In this document: positions 25,840 through 34,347 of the stretch, one piece after another | Position numbering within the stretch: the first letter of the stretch is position 1 | Layout of the letters: each line of letters starts with the position of its first letter | Assembly: GCF_017312405.1 (NCBI RefSeq) | Contig: NZ_BLTG01000072.1 | Coordinates: 57,990 to 121,989, forward strand | Direction of reading: 5' to 3' | Source: Mycobacterium sp. PO1 | GTDB lineage: Bacteria; Actinomycetota; Actinomycetes; Mycobacteriales; Mycobacteriaceae | DNA length: 64,000 bases | Notes under the pieces: model-generated | What the model saw: only the letters and a program-made list of their open reading frames with translations | Database searches by the model: none | Told to the model about the DNA's origin: nothing | Translations under genes and position numbers: made by a program

Positions 25840-26472
25840 TCAGTCCGGCCGTACGGCGACGCCCATCGCGAACTCGGCAGCCGGCATCGGCACCCACGCG
25901 GGCATCACGCGCTCGCGGTGGGCGCCGGTGACCTGCAATCCCGCCGCGGCGATCGTCGACTCGGTGTCGCGGTGAGTGTGGCAGTTGCCCAGCAGCCGGG
26001 GCCAGAAGGTCGCGTCGACGAACTTCTGCAGCCTGCCCCGTCCCCCGCCTTCGGCGACATGTTCCAGGTAGCGCAATTCCCCACCCGGACTCAGCAGCGA
26101 ATACAGTTGCCGGACAACCTGTTCGGGGTCATGCACTGAACACAGAACCAGCGAGCACACCACGGCGTCGAACGTCTGACCGTCGGTGAACTCCTCGACG
26201 GTCTGGCCGGTGACGATGACGGGGACCGGCGCGGCGGCACCGGCGCGCTCGGCCACGACGGCGAGCCTGCGCTCCGGTTCGACGGCCACCACCTCGGTGA
26301 CCGTGGCGGGGTAGAACTCGAAGTTCGTGCCCGTGCCGGCGCCCACCTCCAGCACCCGCCCCGACAGACCTGCCAGGTTCTGCCGGCGTAGTCGCCGCAA
26401 CGACTCGGGCTCCCGGCTCGACATGGTCGTCCACAACCGGGCGAAGAACGGATTATCGACTGCGTCGCTCAT
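25840..26472 (-). CDS. Class I SAM methyltransferase (Rv1147-like)
   Basis: The product has 210 residues. GRVLEVGAGTGTNFEFYP is the SAM-binding loop; VVAVEPERRL, FDAVVCSLVLCSV and LSPGGELRYLEHVAEG follow in the standard order of the Methyltransf_11 fold. The start overlaps the upstream tetR gene by 20 bp, making it the third gene of an mmpL13-tetR-methyltransferase unit. In M. tuberculosis a similar gene (Rv1147) also lies next to mmpL13. It may modify the lipid or compound moved by MmpL13, but this is inference. Confidence 0.82.
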   Translation of the reverse strand: MSDAVDNPFFARLWTTMSSREPESLRRLRRQNLAGLSGRVLEVGAGTGTNFEFYPATVTEVVAVEPERRLAVVAERAGAAAPVPVIVTGQTVEEFTDGQTFDAVVCSLVLCSVHDPEQVVRQLYSLLSPGGELRYLEHVAEGGGRGRLQKFVDATFWPRLLGNCHTHRDTESTIAAAGLQVTGAHRERVMPAWVPMPAAEFAMGVAVRPD

Positions 26473-27157
26473 CGGCGGCCTCCTTCAACCAGTTCACCAT
26501 GTCGGCCGCCGAGTCGGTGGCTGTGGTCCCGGTGGTGGCGACCAGGCCCAGACACAGGGACCGCAGCACACGGTCGGCGAACTCCTCGACGTCTCCCCAT
26601 GGTAGGTAGGGCCGCGAGATCACCAGCGCGGCGACGCCGTGCACAGCCGCCCACATCTCGAGGGCCAGCGCGGTCGGGTCTGCGGGCGGATACAGACCGT
26701 CGGCGATCATCGCCTCCATCGACCCGCGGATGTGCAGGAACGCCGAACTGGTCAGTGCCACATCGACCTCGCCCCCGGGGTGACCGTGGCCCATGGTGGC
26801 GATCCGGTAGAGCTCCGGGTTGGCCAACGCGAACCGCACATAGGCCATGCCCTGGGCGCGCAGCACCTCGACCATCGGCACGTCCGGCCGACCCGCACCG
26901 TCCACCGCCTGCATCTGTTCGTCGAGCTTCTCGAAGTAGCGGCTGCACACCGCGTCCAGCAGCGCCTGCTTGTCGGCGAAATGCAGATAGATCGACGGCG
27001 GGGTCACCCCCACCCGCTGCGCCACGGAGCGGATCGAGACCGCTTTGGCGTCACCGGTTTCCAGCAGAAGACCGGTTGCGGCGTCGAGAATCTCCTCACG
27101 CAGGTGCTCGCCGGCACCGCGGGCGGCGCGGCGACGCCGCAGTGGTGGCACACTCAC
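26453..27157 (-). CDS. TetR-family regulator
   Basis: The product has 234 residues from GTG 27157, chosen because it lies one base after the mmpL13 stop with a G-rich stretch about 9 bases upstream; GTG 27151 is possible too. The helix-turn-helix is EEILDAATGLLLETGDAKAVSIRSVAQRVGVTPPSIYLHFADKQALLDAV (residues about 20-68). The C-terminal ligand domain (TetR_C type) has RFALANPELYRIA. It is likely to control its own operon with mmpL13; see the repeats upstream of mmpL13. Confidence 0.85.
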   Translation of the reverse strand: MSVPPLRRRRAARGAGEHLREEILDAATGLLLETGDAKAVSIRSVAQRVGVTPPSIYLHFADKQALLDAVCSRYFEKLDEQMQAVDGAGRPDVPMVEVLRAQGMAYVRFALANPELYRIATMGHGHPGGEVDVALTSSAFLHIRGSMEAMIADGLYPPADPTALALEMWAAVHGVAALVISRPYLPWGDVEEFADRVLRSLCLGLVATTGTTATDSAADMVNWLKEAADERRSR

Positions 27158-27158
27158 C

Positions 27159-29468
27159 TCAGCCGACCCCCTTACCCGTGGGCATGCGGTGCCGCCCGGC
27201 CGATGCCGGTTCACCCGGCCGGTCGTCCTCGCCGCCCTCGCTCAGACCCACGCGGTTGTGCAGGGCCACCAGCGGCGCGGGCGCCCACCAGTTCCATCGG
27301 CCCAGCACATGCATGAACGCCGGCACCAGCAACATCCGCACCAGCGTCGCGTCGGCCAGGATCGCCAGGGTCAGCCCGAGCCCGAACATGCGCATGAACG
27401 CCACCTCGGCGGCGATCAGCGCCGCGAACGAAATCGACATCACCAACGCCGCGGCGGTCACCACCCGCCCGGTCCGGGCCAAGCCGAGGGCCACGCTCTC
27501 GTCGCTGCGGGCGTGGGCGTCGAGGTGGGCGGTGTCCGGTCGGTGGCCGGAGGCCAGCCAGTACTCCCGGATACGCGAGACCAGGAACACCTCGTAGTCC
27601 ATCGACAGCCCGAACGCGATGCAGAACAACAGCACCGGCATGGTGGCCACCAACGTGCCGGTGGGGGTGGTGCCCAGCGCGCCGAGGTGGCCGTCCTGGA
27701 AGATCCACACCAGCGCGCCGAACGCCGCGGTCAGCGACAGCACGTTGAGCACCAACGCTTTCAACGGCAGCACGACGCTTCCGGTCAGCAGGAACAGCAG
27801 CACATAGGTGATGAGGGCGATGACGGTGAGCACCAGGGGCAGTCGTGACGTGATCGCCTCGGAGCTGTCCCGGTTGATCTGGGCCAGCCCGGTCACCAGC
27901 ACCGGCACATCTCGGGGCGGTGCGACCGCGTGCAGGCGGTCCAGTTGGGTCTCCGAGGCGTCGGTGAACAGCGGCGCGGTGCTGCCGACGGTCAGGAACG
28001 CGCTGCCGTCGGCGAAGCCGGTCGCCGCGGCCGGCGGCGCGTTTCGGGACCCGTCGACGAAGGTGCCGCCGGGAGCGGACACGGACGAGACGTCAGGCAC
28101 CCGGGACAGCTCGGCGGCATAGCCGTCGAGGTCGGCGGGGGTGAGCCCCTGGGTGTCGGGCAACACGATGGTCGCGTTCGTCGACGAATCCACCGCGAAG
28201 TCCTCACGCAGCTGATCACCGAGCTGGCGGGCCGACGCGGACTCCGGGAGCACGCGGTCGTCCGGGAACCCCCAGTTGGCGCAGAGGAACGGCGCGCCGA
28301 GCACCAGCAGCAGCGCCACCACGGCGACCCCGATCGGGATCGACCGGCGCATCACGAACTTCGTCGACCGGTACCAGAACATCCGCTCGACCGGTCTGGG
28401 CGCCGGTTCGGGCCGGCCCAGCGCGCGCCGGAGGAGCCGGCGCACGTCCAGGGAATCCAACCGGTCGCCCAGCAGCACAATGGCGGCCGGCGCGACCACG
28501 ATCGCGGCGAACGCCGCGAACCCGACCACACCGATTCCGGCGTAGGCGAACGACTTCAGGAAGTACATCGGGAACAGCACCATCGCGATCAGCGACAACG
28601 CCACCGTCAGCGCCGAGAACAACACCGTGCGCCCGGCGGTGGCCATGGTGCGCACCAGCGCGGTGTCGGTGTCTTCGCCCGCGGCCAACTCGTCGCGGTA
28701 GCGGCTGATGATGAGCAGCGTGTAGTCGATGGCGAGCGCCAGCCCCATCGCGATCGACAGGTTCAGCGCGAAGATCGACACGTCGGTCACCATCGTGAAC
28801 GCCCGCAGCACCGCCATCGAGCCCAGGATCGCGAACGCGCCGACGGCCAGCGGCAGCGCCGCGGCCAGCAGCCCGCCGAACACCCAGACCAGCACCACGA
28901 AGCTCAGCGGGATCGCGATCGCTTCCATGCGCAACAGGTCGCGCTCGGTCTGGGCGTTGATCTGGACGTAGGTCATGGCGACGCCGCCGGCCTGCACCGT
29001 CACCCCGTCGCGGTCGTGGACCAATTCGTCGGTGAGGGCTTTGGCGTGCTTCTGCGCTTCGCTTTCCCCGCCGGTGATTCCGGCGACGATCAGTCCGGTC
29101 TTGCCGTCCTCGCTGACCAGAGCCGGGGCGGCGGCCGGTGGCGCACTCCACGCCGAGGTGACGGCACCGACGTGCGGCGACTGCGCGAGCCGGTCGGCGA
29201 TGTCGGTGCCGACCGCGCGCGCCGCGGGGGCCCGCACCCCGTCTTCGTCGGTGACGCTGATGATGAGCTCCATGTCGCCCTGATCGAATTCGTCGACCAA
29301 CAGCCGGGTGGCCTTCGCCGATTCAGAGGTCGGGTCCTGAAATCCACCGGCGGACAGCGTGCCGGCAACCGGCACTCCGAAGATCCCGCAGGCCACCATC
29401 ACCAGCAGGGCGACGACGAGGATGCGGCGCGGCGCCGCGATGGCCAACAGTGCGATGCGCTGCAACAT
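27159..29468 (-). CDS. mmpL13: MMPL-family RND transporter, MmpL13-like
   Basis: The product has 769 residues and two repeats of one helix, a large periplasmic domain and a helix bundle. Duplicate MMPL motifs include LAIDYTLLIISRYRDELAAGEDT and FGLSMDYEVFLVSRIREYWLASG, which carry the Asp-Tyr pairs proposed for proton relay. ATG at 29468 follows AGGGGGACCCCG. Such proteins export lipids or drugs at the mycobacterial membrane. In M. tuberculosis the equivalent is split into mmpL13a and mmpL13b (Rv1145/Rv1146); here the frame is intact. It is first gene of the operon with tetR and a methyltransferase. Confidence 0.85.
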   Translation of the reverse strand: MLQRIALLAIAAPRRILVVALLVMVACGIFGVPVAGTLSAGGFQDPTSESAKATRLLVDEFDQGDMELIISVTDEDGVRAPAARAVGTDIADRLAQSPHVGAVTSAWSAPPAAAPALVSEDGKTGLIVAGITGGESEAQKHAKALTDELVHDRDGVTVQAGGVAMTYVQINAQTERDLLRMEAIAIPLSFVVLVWVFGGLLAAALPLAVGAFAILGSMAVLRAFTMVTDVSIFALNLSIAMGLALAIDYTLLIISRYRDELAAGEDTDTALVRTMATAGRTVLFSALTVALSLIAMVLFPMYFLKSFAYAGIGVVGFAAFAAIVVAPAAIVLLGDRLDSLDVRRLLRRALGRPEPAPRPVERMFWYRSTKFVMRRSIPIGVAVVALLLVLGAPFLCANWGFPDDRVLPESASARQLGDQLREDFAVDSSTNATIVLPDTQGLTPADLDGYAAELSRVPDVSSVSAPGGTFVDGSRNAPPAAATGFADGSAFLTVGSTAPLFTDASETQLDRLHAVAPPRDVPVLVTGLAQINRDSSEAITSRLPLVLTVIALITYVLLFLLTGSVVLPLKALVLNVLSLTAAFGALVWIFQDGHLGALGTTPTGTLVATMPVLLFCIAFGLSMDYEVFLVSRIREYWLASGHRPDTAHLDAHARSDESVALGLARTGRVVTAAALVMSISFAALIAAEVAFMRMFGLGLTLAILADATLVRMLLVPAFMHVLGRWNWWAPAPLVALHNRVGLSEGGEDDRPGEPASAGRHRMPTGKGVG

Positions 29469-29482
29469 CGGGGTCCCCCTTT

Positions 29483-29527
29483 GGTTACCGACGCAGGTTA
29501 CCGGCGCTAAGTTATCAACGTTAAGTT
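29483..29527. promoter_or_regulatory. Repeated boxes upstream of mmpL13
   Basis: GGTTACC occurs twice (29483-29489 and 29496-29502, 13 bp apart), and TAAGTT occurs twice (29508-29513 and 29522-29527, 14 bp apart, around an AACGTT centre at 29517-29522). The first pair is 15 to 34 bases before the mmpL13 start. They are candidate operators for the TetR protein encoded in the same operon. The assignment is inferred. Confidence 0.35.
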
Positions 29528-29644
29528 GGCCGGTCAACGGGAGGGTTCACCGCCGCGCGATGACTTTCCGGGCTCCGCGAAGTCGAGTCCTGCATGAACC
29601 ACGACTCCACCCGAGGCGGTTCCACCGCCCTAAGCTCGTCGGTC

Positions 29645-30184
29645 ATGGCGACAGACCTCACCGCACCCGCGCCCTGCGCGGGCGTCGGCGGCTCCGTGGG
29701 ATTGGCCATCCTTCGACTGGGCATCGGGGCGGCGGCGTTGCAGGCCGGACTGATCAAGGCCCTCGACTTCTCCACCACCGTCGGCTTCATGGCCGACGCG
29801 GGCTGGCGCCTTCCGGGGCTGGCCGCGTTCATGGTCACCGCCGCCGAGACGCTCGGCGGGATCGGTCTGCTGCTGGGGGCACTGACCCCGCTGGCAGCGT
29901 GCGCGGTGCTCAGCGCGATGTTGTGCGCGTGGGCCGTCAACGTCTCGGCCGCGGCCTTCTGGTCCGAGCCGTTCAACCTGCCGTTCCTGATCGGCGTCGG
30001 CGCGGCGGCGCTGTTGTTCGCCGGTGCCGGCCAGTTCTCGGTCGACGCTGGACCGCTGGCCCGCATCACCTGGTCGATGCCGGTACGCCTGGGGCTGGTG
30101 GGGCTTGCGGTGATCGCCGCGGTGGTGACGTGGGTCGCGCTCTACGGGGTGAACCCGATCCACCTCACGCCGCCGTCGTCCTGA
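29645..30184 (+). CDS. DoxX-family membrane protein
   Basis: The product has 179 residues from ATG 29645; an in-frame ATG at 29594 would add 17 polar residues and cannot be excluded. Four membrane helices and the block ILRLGIGAAALQAGLIKALDFSTTVGFMADAG (Arg in helix 1, Lys after it) fit the DoxX/DoxD family. Members are linked to thiosulfate or redox functions, and in mycobacteria DoxX joins SodA and SseA in an oxidative-stress complex, though that is a different paralogue. It is divergent from mmpL13. Confidence 0.7.
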   Translation: MATDLTAPAPCAGVGGSVGLAILRLGIGAAALQAGLIKALDFSTTVGFMADAGWRLPGLAAFMVTAAETLGGIGLLLGALTPLAACAVLSAMLCAWAVNVSAAAFWSEPFNLPFLIGVGAAALLFAGAGQFSVDAGPLARITWSMPVRLGLVGLAVIAAVVTWVALYGVNPIHLTPPSS

Positions 30185-30187
30185 TTG

Positions 30188-30201
30188 CTACCGGCCGGTA
30201 G
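30188..30201. terminator. 14-bp palindrome after DoxX gene
   Basis: CTACCGGCCGGTAG, a perfect palindrome, begins 3 bases after the stop. It may terminate the DoxX transcript or bind a protein. In the same gap AAGGATT (30224-30230) and AATCCTT (30260-30266) form a second inverted pair with a 29-base spacer, just ahead of the 43-residue ORF. Confidence 0.35.
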
Positions 30202-30291
30202 ACCGCGGACCCTACCCAGCGGTAAGGATTGCCACCAAACTCCGAATCGTGACTCAAAGAATCCTTAATCGCGCTGGTTACTGTTCAGTAC

Positions 30292-30423
30292 ATGTGGATC
30301 GACGACACCAACGCTGATGTCATCAAGGTTGACTTCGACGCGCTCTACCACGGAGATGTCCTGGTCGAGGGCGAGACCTCGGAGCAGCTCGACGACGAGA
30401 TCACCCTCCCTACCGCAGTATGA
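30292..30423 (+). CDS. Small acidic ORF, 43 residues
   Basis: An ORF from ATG 30292 to TGA 30423 encodes a short acidic peptide (starts MWIDDTNADVIKVDFDALYH, ends EITLPTAV), with about 14 Asp/Glu. Codon use looks coding (third positions mostly G or C). It is followed within 4 bases by a strong hairpin, which argues that the region is transcribed. No good ribosome binding site is visible, so translation may be leaderless or weak. Family and function are unknown. Confidence 0.5.
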   Translation: MWIDDTNADVIKVDFDALYHGDVLVEGETSEQLDDEITLPTAV

Positions 30424-30426
30424 GAA

Positions 30427-30452
30427 AACGCGCGCCCCGCGGGGCGCGCGTT
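30427..30452. terminator. Bidirectional terminator hairpin
   Basis: A perfect 26-bp palindrome (arms AACGCGCGCCCC and GGGGCGCGCGTT around a GC centre) lies between the 43-residue ORF and the convergent nitronate monooxygenase gene. It is preceded by AAAA on the plus strand and followed by TTCCTCGTT, so it can work in both directions. Confidence 0.75.
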
Positions 30453-30484
30453 CCTCGTTGATGCGGTTTGCCGCTGAGGTGAGC

Positions 30485-31483
30485 TCAGACCGTCGCCGAC
30501 TGCGCTGAGGTGGCCACCATGCCGGCGAGCCGGCCGGTGATCAGCCCCTCGGCCTCGGTGACCATCCGGGACACCAGCTCGTGCACCGTCGGGATGTCGT
30601 TGATCAGACCCATCGCCGTACCGACCGTCCAGATGCCGGCGTCGGTGTCGCCCTCGTCGAACACCCTCCGGCCGCGCACGCCGGCCACCAGATCCTTGAC
30701 GTCCTCGAACTGACCGCCGTTTTTGAGGATGTCGACCACTTCCCGCGACACCACGTTCGACGCCACCCGCGCCGTGTTGTGCAGGCTGCGGAAGATCAGC
30801 TCCGTACCCCGCTCGTCACCCGCGACGATCGCCTCTTTGACGTTCTGGTGAATGCACGACTCGACAGTGCACATGAACCGCGACCCCATGTTGATGCCGT
30901 CGGCGCCCAGGGCCAGCGCCGCGACCAGACCGCGAGCGTCGGCGAACCCACCGGAGGCGATCATCGGGATCTCGATCTTGTCGGCCGCGGCGGGGATCAG
31001 GACAAGGCCGGGGATGTCGTCCTCGCCGGGATGCCCGGCGCATTCGAACCCGTCGATGCTGATGCCGTCCACCCCGAGTGACTGCGCCTTGACCGCGTGC
31101 CGCACCGACGTGCACTTGTGCAGCACCTTGATGCCGTTGTCGTGGAACATCGGCAGGTGCGGCGCGGGGTTCGAGCCGGCGGTCTCGACGATCTTGATAC
31201 CGGCGTCGACGATCACCTGCCGGTATTCGTCGTAGGGCGGAGGGTTGATCGCCGGCAGGATGGTCAGATTGACCCCGAACGGCTTGTCGGTGAGGTCACG
31301 CGTCCTGGCGATCTCGTTGGCGAGGTCTGCCGGCGTGGGCTGGGTCAGCGCCGTGATGAAACCCAGCGCGCCCGCGTTGGCCACCGCGGCGACGAGCTCG
31401 GCGCGCCCCACCCACTGCATGCCGCCCTGGGCGATGGGGTGCTCGACGCCGAACGTCTCGGTGAACTTCGTCCTGATGCTCAT
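30485..31483 (-). CDS. Nitronate monooxygenase-type flavin oxidoreductase
   Basis: The product has 332 residues and a TIM barrel of the NMO/2-nitropropane dioxygenase family. Landmarks are PIAQGGMQWVGRAELVAAVANAG, FGVNLT, VLHKCTSVRHA, DGFECAGHPGEDDI, IPMIASGGFADARG, ALGADGINMGSRFM. It is FMN-dependent. ATG at 31483 overlaps the SDR stop by 4 bp, giving the operon mcr-SDR-NMO. In this setting it may oxidise an acyl or nitro intermediate; related mycobacterial copies often sit with acyl-CoA genes. The true substrate is unknown. Confidence 0.85.
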   Translation of the reverse strand: MSIRTKFTETFGVEHPIAQGGMQWVGRAELVAAVANAGALGFITALTQPTPADLANEIARTRDLTDKPFGVNLTILPAINPPPYDEYRQVIVDAGIKIVETAGSNPAPHLPMFHDNGIKVLHKCTSVRHAVKAQSLGVDGISIDGFECAGHPGEDDIPGLVLIPAAADKIEIPMIASGGFADARGLVAALALGADGINMGSRFMCTVESCIHQNVKEAIVAGDERGTELIFRSLHNTARVASNVVSREVVDILKNGGQFEDVKDLVAGVRGRRVFDEGDTDAGIWTVGTAMGLINDIPTVHELVSRMVTEAEGLITGRLAGMVATSAQSATV

Positions 31484-32232
31484 CGCGGCGCCATCCGGAT
31501 CGCGCCGTCGAGGCGGATCGTCTCACCGTTGAGCATCGGGTTCTCCACGATGTGCGTGGCCAGCGCGCCGTACTCGTCGGGATCGCCGAGGCGGGCCGGG
31601 TGCGGAACCTGCTTGCCCAGCGAGGCCTGCGCCTCCTCGGGCAGCGAACCCAGCAGCGGGGTCTTGAACAGACCGGGGGCGATGGTGCACACCCGGATCA
31701 GCTCGCGGGACAGATCGCGCGCGATCGGCAGCGTCATGCCGACGACGCCGCCCTTGGACGCGGAGTAGGCGGCCTGACCGATCTGACCCTCGAACGCGGC
31801 CACCGAGGCGGTGTTGATGATGACCCCGCGCTCGCCGTTGATCGGCTCGGTCTTGGCCATGCGTTCGGCGGCCAGCCGGATCACGTTGAACGTGCCGATC
31901 AGGTTGACCTGGATGACCTTGGTGAAACCGTCCAGCGGGAACGGGCCGTCCTTGCTCAGCGTCTTGATGGCGTTGCCGATGCCGGCGCAGTTGACGTCGA
32001 TGCGCAGCGGGCCCATCTCCTCGGCGGCGTCGAGCGCTGCGCTGACCTGCTCGGGGTCGGTGACGTTGGCTTCGACGAACTTGGCGCGCGCACCCAGCTC
32101 CTTGACCGCGTCCTCACCTTTGAGGTCGATCACGACGACGGATGCGCCGCGATCCAGCAGGCGTTTGGTGGTCGCCAGACCGAGCCCGGAGGCACCTCCG
32201 GTGACGACTGCTACGGCGTCCTTGATCTCCAC
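31480..32232 (-). CDS. Short-chain dehydrogenase, 3-hydroxyacyl-CoA type (Rv1144-like)
   Basis: The product has 250 residues. NAD-binding VTGGASGLGLAT, NCAGIG, catalytic Ser in IINTASVAAFEGQ, YSASKGG, and APGLFKTPLL follow the type-2 3-hydroxyacyl-CoA dehydrogenase (HSD17B10) pattern. This would oxidise 3-hydroxyacyl-CoA, including methyl-branched ones. It lies 42 bp downstream of mcr with AGAAAGGAA before its ATG, and its stop overlaps the NMO start. The Mcr-SDR pairing as at Rv1143/Rv1144 suggests degradation of branched-chain acyl-CoAs. Confidence 0.87.
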   Translation of the reverse strand: MEIKDAVAVVTGGASGLGLATTKRLLDRGASVVVIDLKGEDAVKELGARAKFVEANVTDPEQVSAALDAAEEMGPLRIDVNCAGIGNAIKTLSKDGPFPLDGFTKVIQVNLIGTFNVIRLAAERMAKTEPINGERGVIINTASVAAFEGQIGQAAYSASKGGVVGMTLPIARDLSRELIRVCTIAPGLFKTPLLGSLPEEAQASLGKQVPHPARLGDPDEYGALATHIVENPMLNGETIRLDGAIRMAPR

Positions 32233-32274
32233 AGATCGGTTCCTTTCTGTTACTTGACCGGTCCTATGCGGACG

Positions 32275-33393
32275 TCAAACCCATTCCCGCAGAACAGCTT
32301 CGGTGTCGGCACCGGGAACCCCCGGCGGCTTGGGCGCCGACGGGACGGAGCGCGAGAACCGCGGAGCGGGCGCCGGATAGAGATAGCCGTTCTCGCGGTA
32401 GAACGTGTCGCGTTCGGTGTTGTGCGGCTCGGACTCCACCTCGGCGAACGACAGCACCGGCGTCACGCACGCGTCGGTGCCGGAGAACACCTCGGCCCAG
32501 TGATCACGATCGTGGGCGGCGAACGCCTCGGTGAGACGGGCCCGCAGCTCCGGCCAGCGACCCATGTCGTTCTGCTCGGGCAGCTCCGCGCCGTCCAGCC
32601 CCAGCCCCTGCAGCAGCTGGGCGTAGAACTGCGGTTCGATCGCACCCACCGCGACATGCCGTCCGTCGGCACAGGTGTAGGTGTCGTAGTACGGGGCGCC
32701 GGTGTCGAGCATGTTCACGCCCCGCTCGTCGCTCCACATCCCCATTCCGCGGAACGCCCACATCATCATCGACAACACACTCGAGCCGTCGACCATCGCG
32801 GCGTCGACCACCTGGCCCTTGCCCGAGCGTTCCCGTTCCCACAGCGCCGAGAGAACCCCGACGATCAGGAACATCGACCCACCGCCGAAGTCCCCCACCA
32901 GGTTCAGCGGCGGGACGGGTCGCTCACCGGCCCGGCCGATCGCGTGCAGCGTGCCGTTGAGCGAGATGTAGTTGATGTCGTGACCGGCCTGCTGGGCACG
33001 GGGCCCGTCCTGACCCCAGCCGGTCATCCGGGCATAGATCAGCCGTTCGTTGACCCGGGCACAGTCCTCGGGGCCCAGCCCGAGCCGTTCGGTGACGCCG
33101 GGCCGGAAGCCTTCGATCAGCACGTCGGCCTTGGCGATCAGACCGAGCACCATGTCGCGGTCCTGCTCATCCTTCAGGTTGGCCGCCACCGAACGCCGGT
33201 TGCGCAACAGATAGTCGCCGCCGGGTTTGGTGGCCGGGCCGGCGCCCTTGCCGGGACGCTCGATGCGCACCACGTCGGCGCCCAGGTCGCCGAGGATCAT
33301 GGCCGCATGCGGGCCCGGGCCGATGCCGGCCAGCTCTACGACACGTAGTCCGTCCAGAGGTCCTGTCGGAGCTCCCTGCTGGGGTCCAGTCAT
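32275..33393 (-). CDS. mcr: Alpha-methylacyl-CoA racemase
   Basis: The product has 372 residues in the family III CoA-transferase fold. The catalytic motifs of mycobacterial MCR are all present: GHDINY (His), GDFGGG (Asp) and GAIEP (Glu), with the N-terminal LDGLRVVELAGIGPGPHAAM. It interconverts (R)- and (S)-2-methylacyl-CoAs so that branched lipids and sterol side chains can enter beta-oxidation. ATG at 33393 is used; upstream extension enters the divergent promoter. It heads the mcr-SDR-NMO operon and is divergent from a crotonase, as at Rv1143/Rv1142c. Confidence 0.92.
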   Translation of the reverse strand: MTGPQQGAPTGPLDGLRVVELAGIGPGPHAAMILGDLGADVVRIERPGKGAGPATKPGGDYLLRNRRSVAANLKDEQDRDMVLGLIAKADVLIEGFRPGVTERLGLGPEDCARVNERLIYARMTGWGQDGPRAQQAGHDINYISLNGTLHAIGRAGERPVPPLNLVGDFGGGSMFLIVGVLSALWERERSGKGQVVDAAMVDGSSVLSMMMWAFRGMGMWSDERGVNMLDTGAPYYDTYTCADGRHVAVGAIEPQFYAQLLQGLGLDGAELPEQNDMGRWPELRARLTEAFAAHDRDHWAEVFSGTDACVTPVLSFAEVESEPHNTERDTFYRENGYLYPAPAPRFSRSVPSAPKPPGVPGADTEAVLREWV

Positions 33394-33442
33394 GCCTAAC
33401 CGCCCTTCGTTGCGCCTGCTCGGTTGACCGCCGACATAGCTT

Positions 33443-33458
33443 ACTTGTATAACCAAGT
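33443..33458. promoter_or_regulatory. Operator-like palindrome between mcr and crotonase
   Basis: ACTTGTATAACCAAGT is an inverted repeat (ACTTG-N6-CAAGT) in the 121-bp divergent region. The centre holds TATAAC, a possible -10 element, so a bound repressor could block transcription. The regulator is not encoded next door. Confidence 0.5.
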
Positions 33459-33514
33459 CGGACTGGCCGCGGGGCATCAGCTCGAGACGGCCCCCACGAC
33501 AGCAGGGATGCCGC

Positions 33515-34336
33515 ATGACCTCCACCGACGCATTCACCGGTACCTACGCCGGCATCGACGACCTCACCGTGACGCTGGACGGTGGCGTGCTGGTCGTGAC
33601 GCTCAACCGGCCCGGCAGCCTGAACTCCCTGACCGCCCCGATGCTCGCCACGTTCGCCGACGCCCTGGAGAAGGCCGCCACCGACCCGCGGGTGCGGGTC
33701 GTGCGCATCGGCGGCGCCGGCCGCGGCTTCTCCTCCGGGGCGGGCATCAGCGAAGAGGACCACGCCAATCCCGGCGCGGCGGGGACACCCGCCGACGTAC
33801 TCGACGCGGCCAACCGCTGCATCCGCGCGATCGTCAATCTGCCTCAGCCGGCCGTCTCGGTGGTGCAGGGCCCCGCCGCCGGGGTGGGCGTCTCGCTGGC
33901 ACTGGCCTGTGACGTGGTACTGGCCTCGGACAACGCGTTCTTCATGCTCGCGTTCACCAAAATCGGGTTGATGCCCGACGGCGGCGCGTCGGCGCTGATC
34001 GCCGCCGCGGTCGGCCGCACCCGGGCGATGCGGATGGCCCTGCTCGCCGAACGCATTCCGGCGCCGGAAGCCTTCGAGTGGGGTCTGGTCAGCGCGGTGC
34101 ATCCGGCTGCGGACCTCGACGCGGAGGTCGACAAGGTGATCGACACGCTGGTCGGCGGGCCCGCGGCGGCGCTGCGCAAGACCAAGGACGCGATCAATGC
34201 CGCGACGCTGACCGAACTGGAGAACGCGCTCGAGCGGGAGAAGAAGGGACAGCTGACGCTGCTGGAATCCGACGATTTCCGCGAGGGCACCCGGGCGTTC
34301 CAGCAGCGCCGGGCGGCGAAGTTCACCGACCGCTGA
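33515..34336 (+). CDS. Crotonase-family protein, isomerase-like (EchA10/11-like)
   Basis: The product has 273 residues with the crotonase fold: LNRPGSLNSLTAPML, AGRGFSSGAGISEED (oxyanion hole) and QGPAAGVGVSLALACD. The two glutamates of true enoyl-CoA hydratases are replaced: the G-G-x-E-LA position is Ser (GVSLA) and the P-E position is Lys (AFTKIGLMPDGG). An Asp in GLMPDGG matches the PaaG-type isomerase pattern. It is therefore more likely an enoyl-CoA isomerase than a hydratase. ATG at 33515 is the start. It is divergent from mcr and probably works in the same pathway. Confidence 0.82.
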   Translation: MTSTDAFTGTYAGIDDLTVTLDGGVLVVTLNRPGSLNSLTAPMLATFADALEKAATDPRVRVVRIGGAGRGFSSGAGISEEDHANPGAAGTPADVLDAANRCIRAIVNLPQPAVSVVQGPAAGVGVSLALACDVVLASDNAFFMLAFTKIGLMPDGGASALIAAAVGRTRAMRMALLAERIPAPEAFEWGLVSAVHPAADLDAEVDKVIDTLVGGPAAALRKTKDAINAATLTELENALEREKKGQLTLLESDDFREGTRAFQQRRAAKFTDR

Positions 34337-34347
34337 CCCACCCTCGT

